Positions 26,658 through 35,776 of a stretch of DNA of 64,000 bases are shown here, one piece after another. The position numbers were made by a program, and so were the translations under genes. The DNA comes from Rhabdobacter roseus (GTDB taxonomy: Bacteria; Bacteroidota; Bacteroidia; Cytophagales; Spirosomataceae). Every line of letters starts with the position of its first letter. Position 1 is the first letter of the stretch. The notes under the pieces are model-generated. The model made no database searches. It saw nothing but the letters and a program-made list of their open reading frames with translations, and was not told where the DNA came from. The stretch covers positions 868,001 to 932,000 of the forward strand of contig NZ_JACHGF010000001.1 of the NCBI RefSeq assembly GCF_014202275.1, given 5' to 3'.

Positions 26658-28946
26658 ATGAAAAAGAGCCTCATTTCCCTACTGTTAAGTACCTTCATTT
26701 ATTCAATTACCTACGCCCAGGTTGATTCCCGGCACAACATGAGCTTCCCGGCGCTACCTACCCAGTGGGACGAAGCCCTGCCGCTGGGCAACGCCCGCCT
26801 GGGCGCGCTGATTTGGCAGAAAGGTACTTCACTGCGCTTTTCGCTGGACCAGGCCGAGCTCTGGGACCTGCGCCCGATGGAGGGTTTGAAAAAACCGACT
26901 TTTACCTACGAATGGGTACGGGAGCAGGTGGAGAAAAAGCAGTACGGTCCGGTGCAGCAGCAGGGCGATGCCCCCTACGACCGCGAGCCTGCTCCCAGCA
27001 AGATTCCGGGTGCGGCCCTGGAATGGAACAGCCAGGGCTGGGGTAAGGTGACGTCTGCCCAGATAGACCTCGCCACGGCTACGGCGGAGGTGCTTTGGGA
27101 GTCGGGCGTGAAGCTGACTACCTACGTGCACGCCAACATGCCCTACGGTAGTTTTCGGTTTGAAAATCTGAAAAACTTTAATGTAAAGCTCATTCCACCC
27201 GCCTACCAGGGTACGGGTGCGCAGGCGGCCGGTGGGCCCGTGGAGGGCGACGACCTGCGCCGACTGGGCTACGAGCAGGGAGTCGTGCAGCAGCAGGACA
27301 AGGCCATTACCTACCGGCAAATGGGCTGGGGCGATTTTTACTATACCGTGAGCGTGCGTTGGAAACAGAAAGACGAGACGACCTGGGAGGGCGCCTGGAG
27401 CATTTCGGCGCACGCGCCCGAGCAAAAGGCGGTGTCGGCCACGATCATCACCAACAACGCCCTCACGCTGGTAGACTCGACCCTGCGCAACGAGCACCTG
27501 AAGTGGTGGCGGACGTTCTGGGAAAAATCGGCGGTTGCGATCCCGGACCCGGTGCTGGAAAAACAGTACTACCTGGAGCAATACAAGTGGGGGAGTGCGG
27601 CCCGGCGTGATGCGCCACCCATTTCGCTTCAGGCCGTCTGGACGGCCGATAACGGCCGGATTCCGCCCTGGAAGGGCGATTTCCACCACGACCTCAACAC
27701 CCAGCTGAGCTACTGGCCCGGCTACGCCGCCAACCACCTGGAGGAGGGCCTGGGGTACCTGGATCACCTCGACAATAACCGCGATACCTACCGCGACTAT
27801 ACGCAGTGGTACTTCCAGACTGACGGCCTGAACGTACCCGGTGTCACCACGCTCACCGGCGAGCCCATGGGCGGCTGGATTCAGTACTCCATGTCGCCCA
27901 CGGTGTCGGCCTGGCTGGCGCAGCACTACTACCTGCACTGGCGCTACAGCATGGACCGCGAATTTCTGGAAGAGCGGGCCTACCCCTGGTTTCGGGACGT
28001 GGCTACGTTTTTGGAAGGCGTGGCCGAGAAGCAGGAGAATGGCAAGCGTCAGCTGCCGCTGAGTTCGAGCCCGGAGATCAACGACAACAAGATCACGGCC
28101 TGGTTTACCAAAATGACCAACTACGACGTCTCGCTGGTGCGGTTTGTGTTCAGCAAAGCCGCCGAGCTGGCCGAGGTACTTGACCTACCCGAAGACGCCG
28201 AGTACTGGCGCGAAGTACTGGCCGAATTCCCCACCTACGCCCTTTCGTCCCAGGGCGACCTGATGATCGCGCCCCAGTTTCCGTACAAGGCCTCGCACCG
28301 GCATTTTTCGCACCTGCTGGCCATTCATCCACTGGGTGAGATTCGCTGGGAAAACGGGGCCAAAGACCAGCGTACCATCAAGCAGAGCCTGGCCGTGCTG
28401 GACCAGGTGGGGCCTTCGCAGTGGACGGGCTACTCCTACGCCTGGCAGGGCAATCTCAAGGCCCGCGCCAAGGACGGCAAGGGCGCGGCCAAGGCGCTCA
28501 AGACCTTTGCCGAGGCGTTTTGCTCGCCCAATTCCTTCCACCTCAACGGCGACCAGACCAAGTCGGGCAAGTCGAGCTTTACGTACCGGCCCTTTACGCT
28601 GGAGGGGAATTTTGCCTTTGCGGCGGGGATTCAGGAAATGCTGCTACAAAGCTACGCCGGGGCCATCGAGGTGTTTCCGGCCGTACCCGCCGAGTGGAAG
28701 GAGGCTTCGTTTCAGACGCTGCGCGCCGAGGGAGCCTTCCTGGTGAGCGCTACCCGCGTGGCGGGCCAGACCGACGAGATTACGATCCGGGCCGAACAGG
28801 AAGGTACCGCGCGTCTGAAAATGCCTTTCAAAACCCACGTCGTACAAGAACAGAACGGTGCCAGTGTTACCAATGTAGCCAACGGCTATATGGAAATAGC
28901 GATGCAGCCGGGCGGGAGCATCACGCTCAAAAATGGCTACGAGTAG
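26658..28946 (+). CDS. GH95-like glycoside hydrolase, exported
   Basis: About 762 residues with a signal peptide (SLISLLLSTFIYSITYAQ). The N-terminal GH95-type domain starts WDEALPLGNARLGALIWQ; the (alpha/alpha)6 catalytic region includes LQAVWTADNGRIPPWKGDFH, LNTQLSYWPGYAANHLEEG (the Asn-rich loop found in this clan), SSSPEIND and HRHFSHLLAIHP, and a beta-rich C-terminus follows. GH95 members are alpha-L-fucosidases or alpha-L-galactosidases, but this sequence is divergent, so specificity is open. ATG 26652 is also possible, adding two residues. A two-component pair and GH92 are close by, suggesting glycan use. Confidence 0.75.
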   Translation: MKKSLISLLLSTFIYSITYAQVDSRHNMSFPALPTQWDEALPLGNARLGALIWQKGTSLRFSLDQAELWDLRPMEGLKKPTFTYEWVREQVEKKQYGPVQQQGDAPYDREPAPSKIPGAALEWNSQGWGKVTSAQIDLATATAEVLWESGVKLTTYVHANMPYGSFRFENLKNFNVKLIPPAYQGTGAQAAGGPVEGDDLRRLGYEQGVVQQQDKAITYRQMGWGDFYYTVSVRWKQKDETTWEGAWSISAHAPEQKAVSATIITNNALTLVDSTLRNEHLKWWRTFWEKSAVAIPDPVLEKQYYLEQYKWGSAARRDAPPISLQAVWTADNGRIPPWKGDFHHDLNTQLSYWPGYAANHLEEGLGYLDHLDNNRDTYRDYTQWYFQTDGLNVPGVTTLTGEPMGGWIQYSMSPTVSAWLAQHYYLHWRYSMDREFLEERAYPWFRDVATFLEGVAEKQENGKRQLPLSSSPEINDNKITAWFTKMTNYDVSLVRFVFSKAAELAEVLDLPEDAEYWREVLAEFPTYALSSQGDLMIAPQFPYKASHRHFSHLLAIHPLGEIRWENGAKDQRTIKQSLAVLDQVGPSQWTGYSYAWQGNLKARAKDGKGAAKALKTFAEAFCSPNSFHLNGDQTKSGKSSFTYRPFTLEGNFAFAAGIQEMLLQSYAGAIEVFPAVPAEWKEASFQTLRAEGAFLVSATRVAGQTDEITIRAEQEGTARLKMPFKTHVVQEQNGASVTNVANGYMEIAMQPGGSITLKNGYE

Positions 28947-28998
28947 GGGAGGTTTTAAAGGTACTTTGAATAAAAAGTACGTTGAAATAAAAACAAAA

Positions 28999-29027
28999 AA
29001 AGTACCCTGTGAGACACAAGGTACTTT
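28999..29027 (-). terminator. Intrinsic terminator with RRGTACYY in the stem
   Basis: AAAGTACCCTGTG at 28999-29011 pairs with CACAAGGTACTTT at 29015-29027 with one mismatch. On the minus strand the stem is followed by a run of seven T, fitting the end of the gene at 29083. Confidence 0.65.
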
Positions 29028-29082
29028 CCGCTCGGCCGACCTCCCAAAATCCAACGGGCCGGGCCGCCTGCCTTCGCTGACC

Positions 29083-29436
29083 CTAGCGCCGGGCCGGAGC
29101 CCGGTGGGCCAGGGTACTTAGCAAGTTCTTCTCGTGCAGCCGGGCTACCGACTGCGTGTAGGCCTGGAGTGCCTTGTCGAGTTGCCGACGGGTACTCCGT
29201 TTGCGAATATCGTACTGCGCGTTGGGGATCGTTTCTTCGTATACCAGCTGATCGGTGTCGTGGTAAATCCGGAAAACGGTCGTAGGCGCGGGGGTACTTT
29301 GGGTACTGTCCGGGTGCGTTTCCACCACCCAGTAGTAGGTACTTTCGGGCGCTGAAGGGGTAGAGGGGGCCTGAGCCGCTGCCGGGAAGTACCCCAGCAG
29401 GCTCAGAGCGATCAGAAGTGTTACGTTATTTTTCAT
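29083..29436 (-). CDS. Exported hypothetical protein
   Basis: A 117-residue protein with a signal peptide (VTLLIALSLLGYFPAAAQ) followed by a Pro/Ser/Thr-rich linker and a small domain (STYYWVVETH, TTVFRIYHDTDQLVYEE, IRKRSTRRQLDKALQAY). No known family was recognised. It has its own promoter at 29463 and terminator at 28999, so it is probably a single-gene transcript. It is divergent from the LytS kinase gene. Confidence 0.65.
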   Translation of the reverse strand: MKNNVTLLIALSLLGYFPAAAQAPSTPSAPESTYYWVVETHPDSTQSTPAPTTVFRIYHDTDQLVYEETIPNAQYDIRKRSTRRQLDKALQAYTQSVARLHEKNLLSTLAHRAPARR

Positions 29437-29462
29437 GGCTAATCTTGCTTTTGTTTTTTTAC

Positions 29463-29470
29463 CAAAAGTA
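29463..29470 (-). promoter_or_regulatory. TAnnTTTG -7 element for the small exported protein
   Basis: The complement reads TACTTTTG, 27 bases upstream of the ATG at 29436. Confidence 0.45.
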
Positions 29471-29623
29471 GGTACCTGCCGCACAGCCCGCTCGGAAAAT
29501 CGCCGGGCGAAGGTACCTGGCCGCTACGAAGTGGCTGTACAGCGACGAAGGGAGTTGGTCGACCGAAAAGTACCTTTAGTCGATAAAGGAGAAGCAGGTA
29601 CTTCGCAAAGTCATTTCTTGGTG

Positions 29624-29631
29624 TATTTTTG
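29624..29631 (+). promoter_or_regulatory. TAnnTTTG -7 element for the LytS/LytTR operon
   Basis: TATTTTTG, 23 bases upstream of the ATG at 29655. Confidence 0.45.
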
Positions 29632-29654
29632 GTAGAAATTACCGTAAGGTACCT

Positions 29655-30773
29655 ATGCTCGAAACGCTTATCTTTTCCCGGCAGCGCCGCTTTGTGCTGG
29701 CCCGGCACCTTCTTTTCTGGGTATCGTGGGTGGGCTTTTTTACGTACATCTACGCGCAGAAATTCGTCTCCTACGGCGTTGACGAGGCCTACGTTATTTC
29801 GCTGATGGAGGCGCTGATCTACCTGCCGGTGCACATTGGGTTTAGCTACGCACTCATCTACGGCATCATTCCCAGGTACCTGCTGCGGGCGCGCTACGTA
29901 GAGGCGCTACTTACCACGCTGGTGGCGGTGCTCCTGGCGGCGTTGATCTCGCATTTTTTGACCAATTGGCTGGTGTACGCGATGCGCGTATACATAGACA
30001 TGCCCATTCCGAAAGTACCCCTGGTAACCGGCATGATGTCGGGCTTGCGCGGCTCCAACACGGTGGCGGGCTTTGCGGGGACCATCAAGCTGCTGAAGTA
30101 TTGGTACCAGAAAAAACAGGAAAACGAAACGCTGCAACGGGAAAAACTGGCCGCCGAGCTGCACCTGCTCAAGGCCCAGCTGCATCCGCATTTTTTGTTC
30201 AATACCCTCAACAACCTCTACGGGCATATCGTGAGCGGGTCGGAGCATAGCGGGGGCATTGTTCTGAAAATCTCCGACTTGCTCAGGTACATGCTCTACG
30301 AATGCGGCGGCGAGCGCGTGACGCTGGCCGCCGAGGTACACATGCTACGTACCTACGTGGAGCTGGAAAAGCTGCGCTACGGTCCCCGGCTGGACGTGTC
30401 GCTGTCGGTGACGGGCGTTGAAAGTACCCAGGTCATCGCGCCGCTGATCCTGCTTCCTTTTGTCGAAAACGCCTTCAAGCACGGCGCGAGCCAGTCGCTG
30501 GACCAGGCCTGGATCTCCATTTCGCTGGAAGTGGCGGGGCCGGAGCTGCGTTTTAAAGTAATCAACCCCATACCGGCTCCGGCGGCAAGTACCTCCGAGT
30601 CGGGCATTGGGCTGGCCAACGTGCAGAAGCGCCTGCAGATGCTGTATCCGGGCCAATATACGCTCAAGACCAGCCACGAAGAAGAGTTGTTTATCGCTTC
30701 GCTCAAAATCCGGCTCGATGCCGTGGAAGTACCTGTCACCAATCCCGCCCTACCTACCTATGCACCGGCCTGA
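29655..30773 (+). CDS. LytS-type sensor histidine kinase with four membrane helices
   Basis: A 372-residue protein. Four hydrophobic segments lie in residues 15-115, a coiled coil follows (WYQKKQENETLQREKLAAEL), then the His_kinase core LHPHFLFNTLNNLYG (His179), LLPFVENAFKHG and a late GIGLANVQKRL box, where the HATPase G1 motif is weak. This is the common Bacteroidota LytS architecture without a separate sensor domain. Its last 14 bases overlap the start of the regulator gene at 30760, so the two are translationally coupled. Confidence 0.92.
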   Translation: MLETLIFSRQRRFVLARHLLFWVSWVGFFTYIYAQKFVSYGVDEAYVISLMEALIYLPVHIGFSYALIYGIIPRYLLRARYVEALLTTLVAVLLAALISHFLTNWLVYAMRVYIDMPIPKVPLVTGMMSGLRGSNTVAGFAGTIKLLKYWYQKKQENETLQREKLAAELHLLKAQLHPHFLFNTLNNLYGHIVSGSEHSGGIVLKISDLLRYMLYECGGERVTLAAEVHMLRTYVELEKLRYGPRLDVSLSVTGVESTQVIAPLILLPFVENAFKHGASQSLDQAWISISLEVAGPELRFKVINPIPAPAASTSESGIGLANVQKRLQMLYPGQYTLKTSHEEELFIASLKIRLDAVEVPVTNPALPTYAPA

Positions 30774-31503
30774 ACCCGTAAAATGCCTCATCGTGGACGA
30801 CGAGCCCCCGGCCCTGGAGGTACTTAAGACCTACCTGAAGGCCGTGCCCTCACTGCGGCTGGTGGGCGAATGTACCAATGCGCTGGAGGCTTTTCAGCGC
30901 CTGCGCGAAGAAGCCGTGGACGTACTCTTTCTGGATATTCAGATGCCCCAACTCAAAGGAACCGAGCTGGTGCGGAGCCTGAAAAACCCGCCGAAGGTGA
31001 TTTTTACCACCGCCCACCGCGAGTACGCCCTGGACGGCTTCGAGCTCGACGCCGTCGACTATCTCCTGAAGCCATTCTCCTTCGACCGCTTCCTGAAGGC
31101 TGTCGATAAACTACCCTTTGGGCGCGAGGGGGGTACTTTGTCAGCGGTCACCGGTGCCATGCCGGTGGTGGCTCCGCCGGTGGTGCCGGAGAGCGCGGAG
31201 TTTTTGTATTTTCGCTCCGACCGGAAAATGGTAAAGGTTTTTCTGCACGAAATCCTGTACCTGGAGTCGCTCAAAGACTACGTGCGCATCGTGACGCAGA
31301 GCGGGCAGGTCATCACCAAGCAGCCCATCTCGTCGGTAGAAGAAATGCTGCCCGAGCGCTCCTTCCGGCGCATCCACCGCAGCTACCTCGTATCGCTGGA
31401 TAAAGTGACGAGCTTCACGGCTACGCACCTCACGCTAGGTTCTAAAGAACTCCCCATTGGCAAACTCTACAAGCACGAAGTAGAAAAAGCGCTGCGCGGC
31501 TAG
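30760..31503 (+). CDS. LytTR-family response regulator
   Basis: A 247-residue protein. Receiver: LIVDDEPPA at residues 10-18, Asp59 in VLFLDIQMP, FTTAHR and YLLKPFSF. LytTR domain: FLYFRSDRKMVKVFLHEI, LESLKDYVRI, RSFRRIHRSYLVSLDKV. The start is ATG 30760 inside the kinase gene. The end of the gene is unusual: its stop TAG at 31501-31503 lies in a CTAG palindrome that also gives the minus-strand stop of a GH92 C-terminal remnant, and the last 17 codons are duplicated at 32233-32284. Confidence 0.93.
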   Translation: MHRPEPVKCLIVDDEPPALEVLKTYLKAVPSLRLVGECTNALEAFQRLREEAVDVLFLDIQMPQLKGTELVRSLKNPPKVIFTTAHREYALDGFELDAVDYLLKPFSFDRFLKAVDKLPFGREGGTLSAVTGAMPVVAPPVVPESAEFLYFRSDRKMVKVFLHEILYLESLKDYVRIVTQSGQVITKQPISSVEEMLPERSFRRIHRSYLVSLDKVTSFTATHLTLGSKELPIGKLYKHEVEKALRG

Positions 31504-31590
31504 CGCGAGAGCGATGGCGGGGCGTCGTTAGCCGAAGTACCCCATTTCTGATTAGGTACCTTGCCCATGACGAGCGTGAGTTCACCGCCG
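31452..31590. repeat. Direct repeat copy 1 of the lytTR/GH92 3' junction (139 bp)
   Basis: This matches 32233-32371 over 139 bases with about 11 mismatches and no gap (counted by eye). It holds the last 17 codons of the LytTR gene, the shared CTAG stop, and on the other strand the last 30 codons of GH92. The offset between copies is 781 bases. Confidence 0.92.
31501..31590 (-). pseudogene. C-terminal remnant of a GH92 gene
   Basis: Reading the minus strand gives GGELTLVMGKVPNQKWGTSA then NDAPPSLSR and stop. The intact gene at 32281 ends with the same residues except Ile for Val, Pro for Ala and Gln for Asn. No start and no further upstream GH92 sequence follows, so this is only a 29-residue fragment left by the duplication. 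Confidence 0.85.
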
Positions 31591-31696
31591 CTAAGAGCTA
31601 TTGCTTAAAAAAAGGATTGAGTTTCCAACGAAAGAGCTACCCTAAGGGTCTAGGTGGCTGATCTTGAAACTTATATGCTCAACCTTTGCCGTCATC

Positions 31697-32092
31697 ATGA
31701 AAATAGCCAATAAGCTACTAATCGTCTTCTGTCCACTATTTCTAAATATTGGAGGATGTGAAAAGATGGATGCTGAGCCAGAAAGTACCGCTTGTCGACA
31801 AGGTATAATCCGAAAGGAATGGTGCCATGGAGCCATGATTGTGGAGTTGAGTAAGCCAGGAGGTATAGATTGGACTGACAGCCGTTGGTCTCCCAAGCAG
31901 GAATACGAGAATATTGCCCTGGTGGGTATTGTGCCCGAAGAATTTCGAAGAGAGAACGAAGTAGTTTATTTTACCTATGAAGAAGTAGAAGACCCTTCCT
32001 ATTTAGGAATTTGTAAGATCGGAGGGGCACCAAAAAAAGTTTTCAGACTTATTGATATCCATGATCATAGGTGCCCAACGGATGAAAAATAA
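31697..32092 (+). CDS. Hypothetical lipoprotein inside the duplicated segment
   Basis: About 131 residues starting at ATG 31697 (an ATG at 31664 is also in frame). The N-terminus looks like a lipoprotein signal (MKIANKLLIVFCPLFL then NIGGC), with lipidated Cys about residue 19. The mature part has four more Cys (ACRQG, EWCHG, GICKIGG, HRCPT) that could pair, and no family I recognise. Its GC content is clearly lower than the neighbours and it almost lacks RRGTACYY sites, unlike nearly all other genes here, which suggests recent arrival. It lies between the two copies of the lytTR/GH92 junction. Confidence 0.65.
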   Translation: MKIANKLLIVFCPLFLNIGGCEKMDAEPESTACRQGIIRKEWCHGAMIVELSKPGGIDWTDSRWSPKQEYENIALVGIVPEEFRRENEVVYFTYEEVEDPSYLGICKIGGAPKKVFRLIDIHDHRCPTDEK

Positions 32093-32232
32093 TTACATAC
32101 TGTTGCGCTGCTAAAGTACTCTTCTGAAAGGCAGTGCCCTCCTAGTGACGTGGCTGTAGGAAATGAGGGGCAGGATAAAAAGATTACCCATTTCGGTTTG
32201 ATACTAGTACTACGTTGCCGAAAAATACCCCC

Positions 32233-32371
32233 CCCCATTGGCAAGCTCTACAAGCACGAAGTAGAAAAAGCGCTGCGCGGCTAGCGCGAGAGCGACGGTG
32301 GGGCGTCCTGCGGCGAAGTACCCCATTTCTGGTTAGGTACCTTACCCATGATGAGCGTGAGCTCACCGCCG
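32233..32371. repeat. Direct repeat copy 2 of the lytTR/GH92 3' junction (139 bp)
   Basis: Second copy of the segment at 31452-31590. Here the GH92 part is the functional gene end, and the plus strand holds an orphan LytTR C-terminus (PIGKLYKHEVEKALRG and stop at 32282-32284). A run of nine C at its left edge (32228-32236) marks the junction. Confidence 0.92.
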
Positions 32372-34587
32372 CGCGCTATTTCGTCGTGTGTGAGGTAGGT
32401 ACGGGTGAAAGCTTTGCCGTTGAGCCGGGCCGACTGGATGTAGGGGGCGTCGTCCGAAACGCCCTGTGCCCGAATCCGGAAGGTTTTGCCATTTTCCAGC
32501 CGGAAGGTACTTTCCGCAAACACCGGACTGCCCAGCACGTAGGTAGGCGTACCGGGGCAAACCGGATACAGTCCCGCCATACTGAACGCCAGCCAGGCCG
32601 ACATCTGTCCGCCGTCTTCGTTGCCGCTCAGGCCGCCCGGCTCGGTGGAGTACTCTTCCCGAAGTACCTTGCGCGTCCACTGCTGGGTTTTCCAGGGCGC
32701 TCCGGCGTAGGTATAAAGATAGGCGATCTGGTGGTTGGGTTCGTTGCCGTGCCAATAATGTCCTTGCTCAAATAATGTATCCAGCTTACTCACAAAACGC
32801 GCCCGCCCGCCCGTGAGCCGGATGAGCCCGGCAACATCCTGCGGTACAAAGTAGGTATACTGGGCCGGGGAGCCTTCGGTAATGAAGCTGGCCCGCTTGG
32901 CGAAGGGATCGAAGGCCTCGATCCAGCGTCCGTCGGCGTGGCGTCCGCGGGCGTAGCCCGTCGCAGGGTCGATGACGTTTTGGTAATTGAGGGCGCGTTG
33001 GCGGAGTGCCGCCGCGTCGGCGGACTGGCCCAGAGCCTCGGCCAGAACCGAGAGGCAGAAGTCATCGTAGGCGTACTCCAGCGTGCGCGAGACCTGCTCC
33101 TGTTTGTGAAACGCTTCTTTGACCGGATCTTCCAGCGGCACGTAGCCGTATTGCAGGTAGGAAGCCAGCGCGCGGCGGCCCTGCCCGGCCAGGTAGCTGG
33201 CGGCGTCGGTATTCACTTCAAACGCATTTTTTCGTAGGTACCTATACGCACTTTTTACGTCAAAGTCGCGCACGCCCTTGGCGTAGGCGTCGGCCATGAC
33301 CGATAGCACGTGGTCGCCGATCATGGCGGCGGTGTAGTGGTTCCAGCAGGGGAAGATCGGCATCCAGCCGCCCTGCTCGGCCATCTTCGTGAGCGACTGC
33401 ATCATGTGGCCCGTGGTGGTGGGCTCCAGCAGCGTGTGCAGCGGCAGGGCCGCCCGGAACGTATCCCAGAGGCTGAAGTCGGTGTAGTAGTCGAAACCCT
33501 GGGCTTGCTGGATGGTTTTTCCGCCCGCGAAAGACGGATAGCGGCCATCGGCGTCGGAGAAAAGCCGGGGCGAGAGCTTGGTGCGGTACAGGGCACTGTA
33601 AAAGAGCGTTTTGTCGGTGTCGCTGCCCTTTACGTCTACTTTACCCAGCGCCTGGTTCCAGGCGGCTTCAGTGGCTTGAAGTACCTCCTCAAAGCTCTTT
33701 GTAGCCACCTCCTGCTGCAAGTTCCGCCGTGCGCCCTCCAGGTCGGTGAAGGAAGTACCTACCCGCACGGTGAGCTGACGTACCTCATCGCCAAAGCGTA
33801 AGTAGGCACCTACCTGCTCCTTTTTACCGGTACCCTGGGCCGAGGTAGCACCCTCCTGCCGGGTATCGTTGGTCCAGGTACCGTAGGCCGTAAAGGGTAC
33901 TTCAAACTGCACCACAAAGTACCCGCTGAAGCCCGCCGGTTGCCCCGAGCCCTGGTAGATGCGGTGTACGGGGTTGTAGCCCACGATCTCGCGGCGCTCG
34001 GGGTGAATCTCAATAAAACCCTCGCCTTCGTCGCTGTTGGGCTCCACGAGCAGGTACCGTTCGCCGTCTTTCTCAAACGAAAACCGAAGTACCCCGCAGC
34101 GGGCCGAGGCGGTGAGCTCGGCCCGGATGCCGTAGTCGGCCAGGTAGGTTTCGTAGCGGTGGGGGCTGGCCGTTTCGCGACTATGTTCGTAGGCCGAAGC
34201 CCGCTCCCGCGGCTGGATTTTTAAAGTACCCGTCAGCGGCATGAGGGTGAGGCTACCGTAGTCCTGCACGCAGGAGCCGTTGAGCCAGTGCGTACCCCGA
34301 AAGCCCTGGATCTTTGGGTCGTTGTAGTAGTAGGGGGCAATGCACTTGGTTTCGGTGGCCTGGGTCTGGGGTGTCCACTGCGTCATGCCGTAGGGGGTAC
34401 CTACGGCCGGCAGTGTTTGCCCCTTCAGTTCACTGCCCGCTTCGCTGTGGTTTTTAGCGCTCTGGGTGTTGGCCGGGGCCGTGCCAATGAGTGTATTGAC
34501 GTAGCGCACGGGCGCTTGCTGCGCCAGGCTGATGGTGCTGAGGAGGAGAATAAAAACGGCACTAACGGCCGACGAATATATGCGCAT
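32281..34587 (-). CDS. GH92 family glycosidase (alpha-mannosidase type), exported
   Basis: A 768-residue protein with a signal peptide (AVSAVFILLLSTISLAQ). GH92 enzymes are calcium-dependent exo-alpha-mannosidases acting on N-glycans and mannans. The typical blocks are present in order: VRYVNTLIGT at the mature N-terminus, LPAVGTPYGMTQWTPQT, GFRGTHWLNGSCVQDYG, DFSLWDTFRAALPLHTLLEP, GWMPIFPCWNHYTAAMIGDH, GYVPLEDP, and the C-terminal GNEDGGQMSAWLAFSMAGLYPVCPG split here as in other family members. Length fits the family. Its 3' end overlaps the duplicated lytTR junction. Confidence 0.93.
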   Translation of the reverse strand: MRIYSSAVSAVFILLLSTISLAQQAPVRYVNTLIGTAPANTQSAKNHSEAGSELKGQTLPAVGTPYGMTQWTPQTQATETKCIAPYYYNDPKIQGFRGTHWLNGSCVQDYGSLTLMPLTGTLKIQPRERASAYEHSRETASPHRYETYLADYGIRAELTASARCGVLRFSFEKDGERYLLVEPNSDEGEGFIEIHPERREIVGYNPVHRIYQGSGQPAGFSGYFVVQFEVPFTAYGTWTNDTRQEGATSAQGTGKKEQVGAYLRFGDEVRQLTVRVGTSFTDLEGARRNLQQEVATKSFEEVLQATEAAWNQALGKVDVKGSDTDKTLFYSALYRTKLSPRLFSDADGRYPSFAGGKTIQQAQGFDYYTDFSLWDTFRAALPLHTLLEPTTTGHMMQSLTKMAEQGGWMPIFPCWNHYTAAMIGDHVLSVMADAYAKGVRDFDVKSAYRYLRKNAFEVNTDAASYLAGQGRRALASYLQYGYVPLEDPVKEAFHKQEQVSRTLEYAYDDFCLSVLAEALGQSADAAALRQRALNYQNVIDPATGYARGRHADGRWIEAFDPFAKRASFITEGSPAQYTYFVPQDVAGLIRLTGGRARFVSKLDTLFEQGHYWHGNEPNHQIAYLYTYAGAPWKTQQWTRKVLREEYSTEPGGLSGNEDGGQMSAWLAFSMAGLYPVCPGTPTYVLGSPVFAESTFRLENGKTFRIRAQGVSDDAPYIQSARLNGKAFTRTYLTHDEIARGGELTLIMGKVPNQKWGTSPQDAPPSLSR

Positions 34588-34870
34588 AGCGTAGTAAATT
34601 GGTATTTTTCAGCAAATGGAAATCCCGGTAAAGTTAGCACACCTCCGCTATTTTCAGTGGCTGCTGAAACAGGAAGTCACGGAAAGTACCTGAAACCAAT
34701 GCCATAGGTATCGGGAAGTGCTCATGAGTAGCAGGGTAGAAGGAAAATTCCGGGGCGTAGGGGTGTAGTAAAAAAAAGACGTTACTCCAGGTACTTTGTC
34801 GCTTTAAGAGTGGCTTTTCCAGCCTTTTTTAGTTACTTGTTGCACAAAACCAACGCGCATAAAGTACCCC

Positions 34871-35713
34871 ATGAACGTACATGTACTAGATACCGGATTT
34901 TTTAAACTGGACGGCGGCGCGATGTTTGGCGTGGTACCCAAGGTACTTTGGCAAAAGCAGTACCCCGCCGACGACCACAACCTCTGTAGCTGGGCCATGC
35001 GCTGCCTGCTCATCGAAGACGCCGACCGGCTCATCCTGGTTGATACCGGGCTGGGCGATAAGCAAGACGCCAAATTTCTGAGCCACTACCACCTGCACGG
35101 CGACGCGACCCTGCTGGGCTCGATCCGGAAAGCGGGCTTTGCCCCCGAAGACGTAACCGACGTACTGCTCACCCACCTGCACTTCGATCACGTAGGCGGG
35201 GCCGTCAGGTACAGCGCGGGCCGTGAGCGCCTGGAGCTCACTTTTCCCAAGGCCACTTACTGGTCCAACGAGGCGCATTGGCGGTGGGCTACCCAGCCAA
35301 ACCCGCGCGAAAAGGCTTCTTTTTTGAAAGAAAATATTTTGCCCATTCAAGAATCGGGACAGCTGAGGTTTGTGCAGCATGGTACCTCGCCGTTCCCCAA
35401 CGTGGCGCTCATTCAGGTAGATGGCCACACCGAGCAGATGATGCTGCCCGTGATCAAGTACGCCGGACGTACGCTCATCTACATGGCCGATCTGGTACCT
35501 TCGTCGGTGCACGTGCCGCTGCCCTGGGTGATGGGCTACGACGTGCGCCCCTTGCTCACCATGCAGGAAAAAGAAACCGTACTGGACCGGGCCGCTGCCG
35601 AAGAGTGGCTGCTCGTTTTTGAGCACGACGCCCGCGTGGAGGCCGCGTACGTGACCCGCACCGAAAAGGGTATCCGGTTGGCGGAGGCGGGGCCACTCGC
35701 CGACTTGCTCTGA
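34871..35713 (+). CDS. MBL-fold metallo-hydrolase
   Basis: A 280-residue cytoplasmic protein. Metal ligands are visible: HLHFDH at residues 102-107, a His in the QVDGHTEQM stretch near 183, an Asp in YMADLVPSS near 206 and His near 251 in FEHDARVEA. LILVDTGLGDK precedes the motif as in many lactonase- or glyoxalase-like MBL proteins. The substrate is unknown. It lies 63 bases before the patatin gene in the same direction, probably one transcript. Confidence 0.9.
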   Translation: MNVHVLDTGFFKLDGGAMFGVVPKVLWQKQYPADDHNLCSWAMRCLLIEDADRLILVDTGLGDKQDAKFLSHYHLHGDATLLGSIRKAGFAPEDVTDVLLTHLHFDHVGGAVRYSAGRERLELTFPKATYWSNEAHWRWATQPNPREKASFLKENILPIQESGQLRFVQHGTSPFPNVALIQVDGHTEQMMLPVIKYAGRTLIYMADLVPSSVHVPLPWVMGYDVRPLLTMQEKETVLDRAAAEEWLLVFEHDARVEAAYVTRTEKGIRLAEAGPLADLL

Positions 35714-35776
35714 GGTACAAAACATTTCGGCTGACCCGAACGTTAGATAGGCCGTAAAAGCAATGAGTATTACAGC

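Noticed and set aside
26829-27938. A 369-codon open frame antisense to the GH95-like gene
   Set aside because: No signal, domain or ribosome site; typical shadow of a GC-rich gene.
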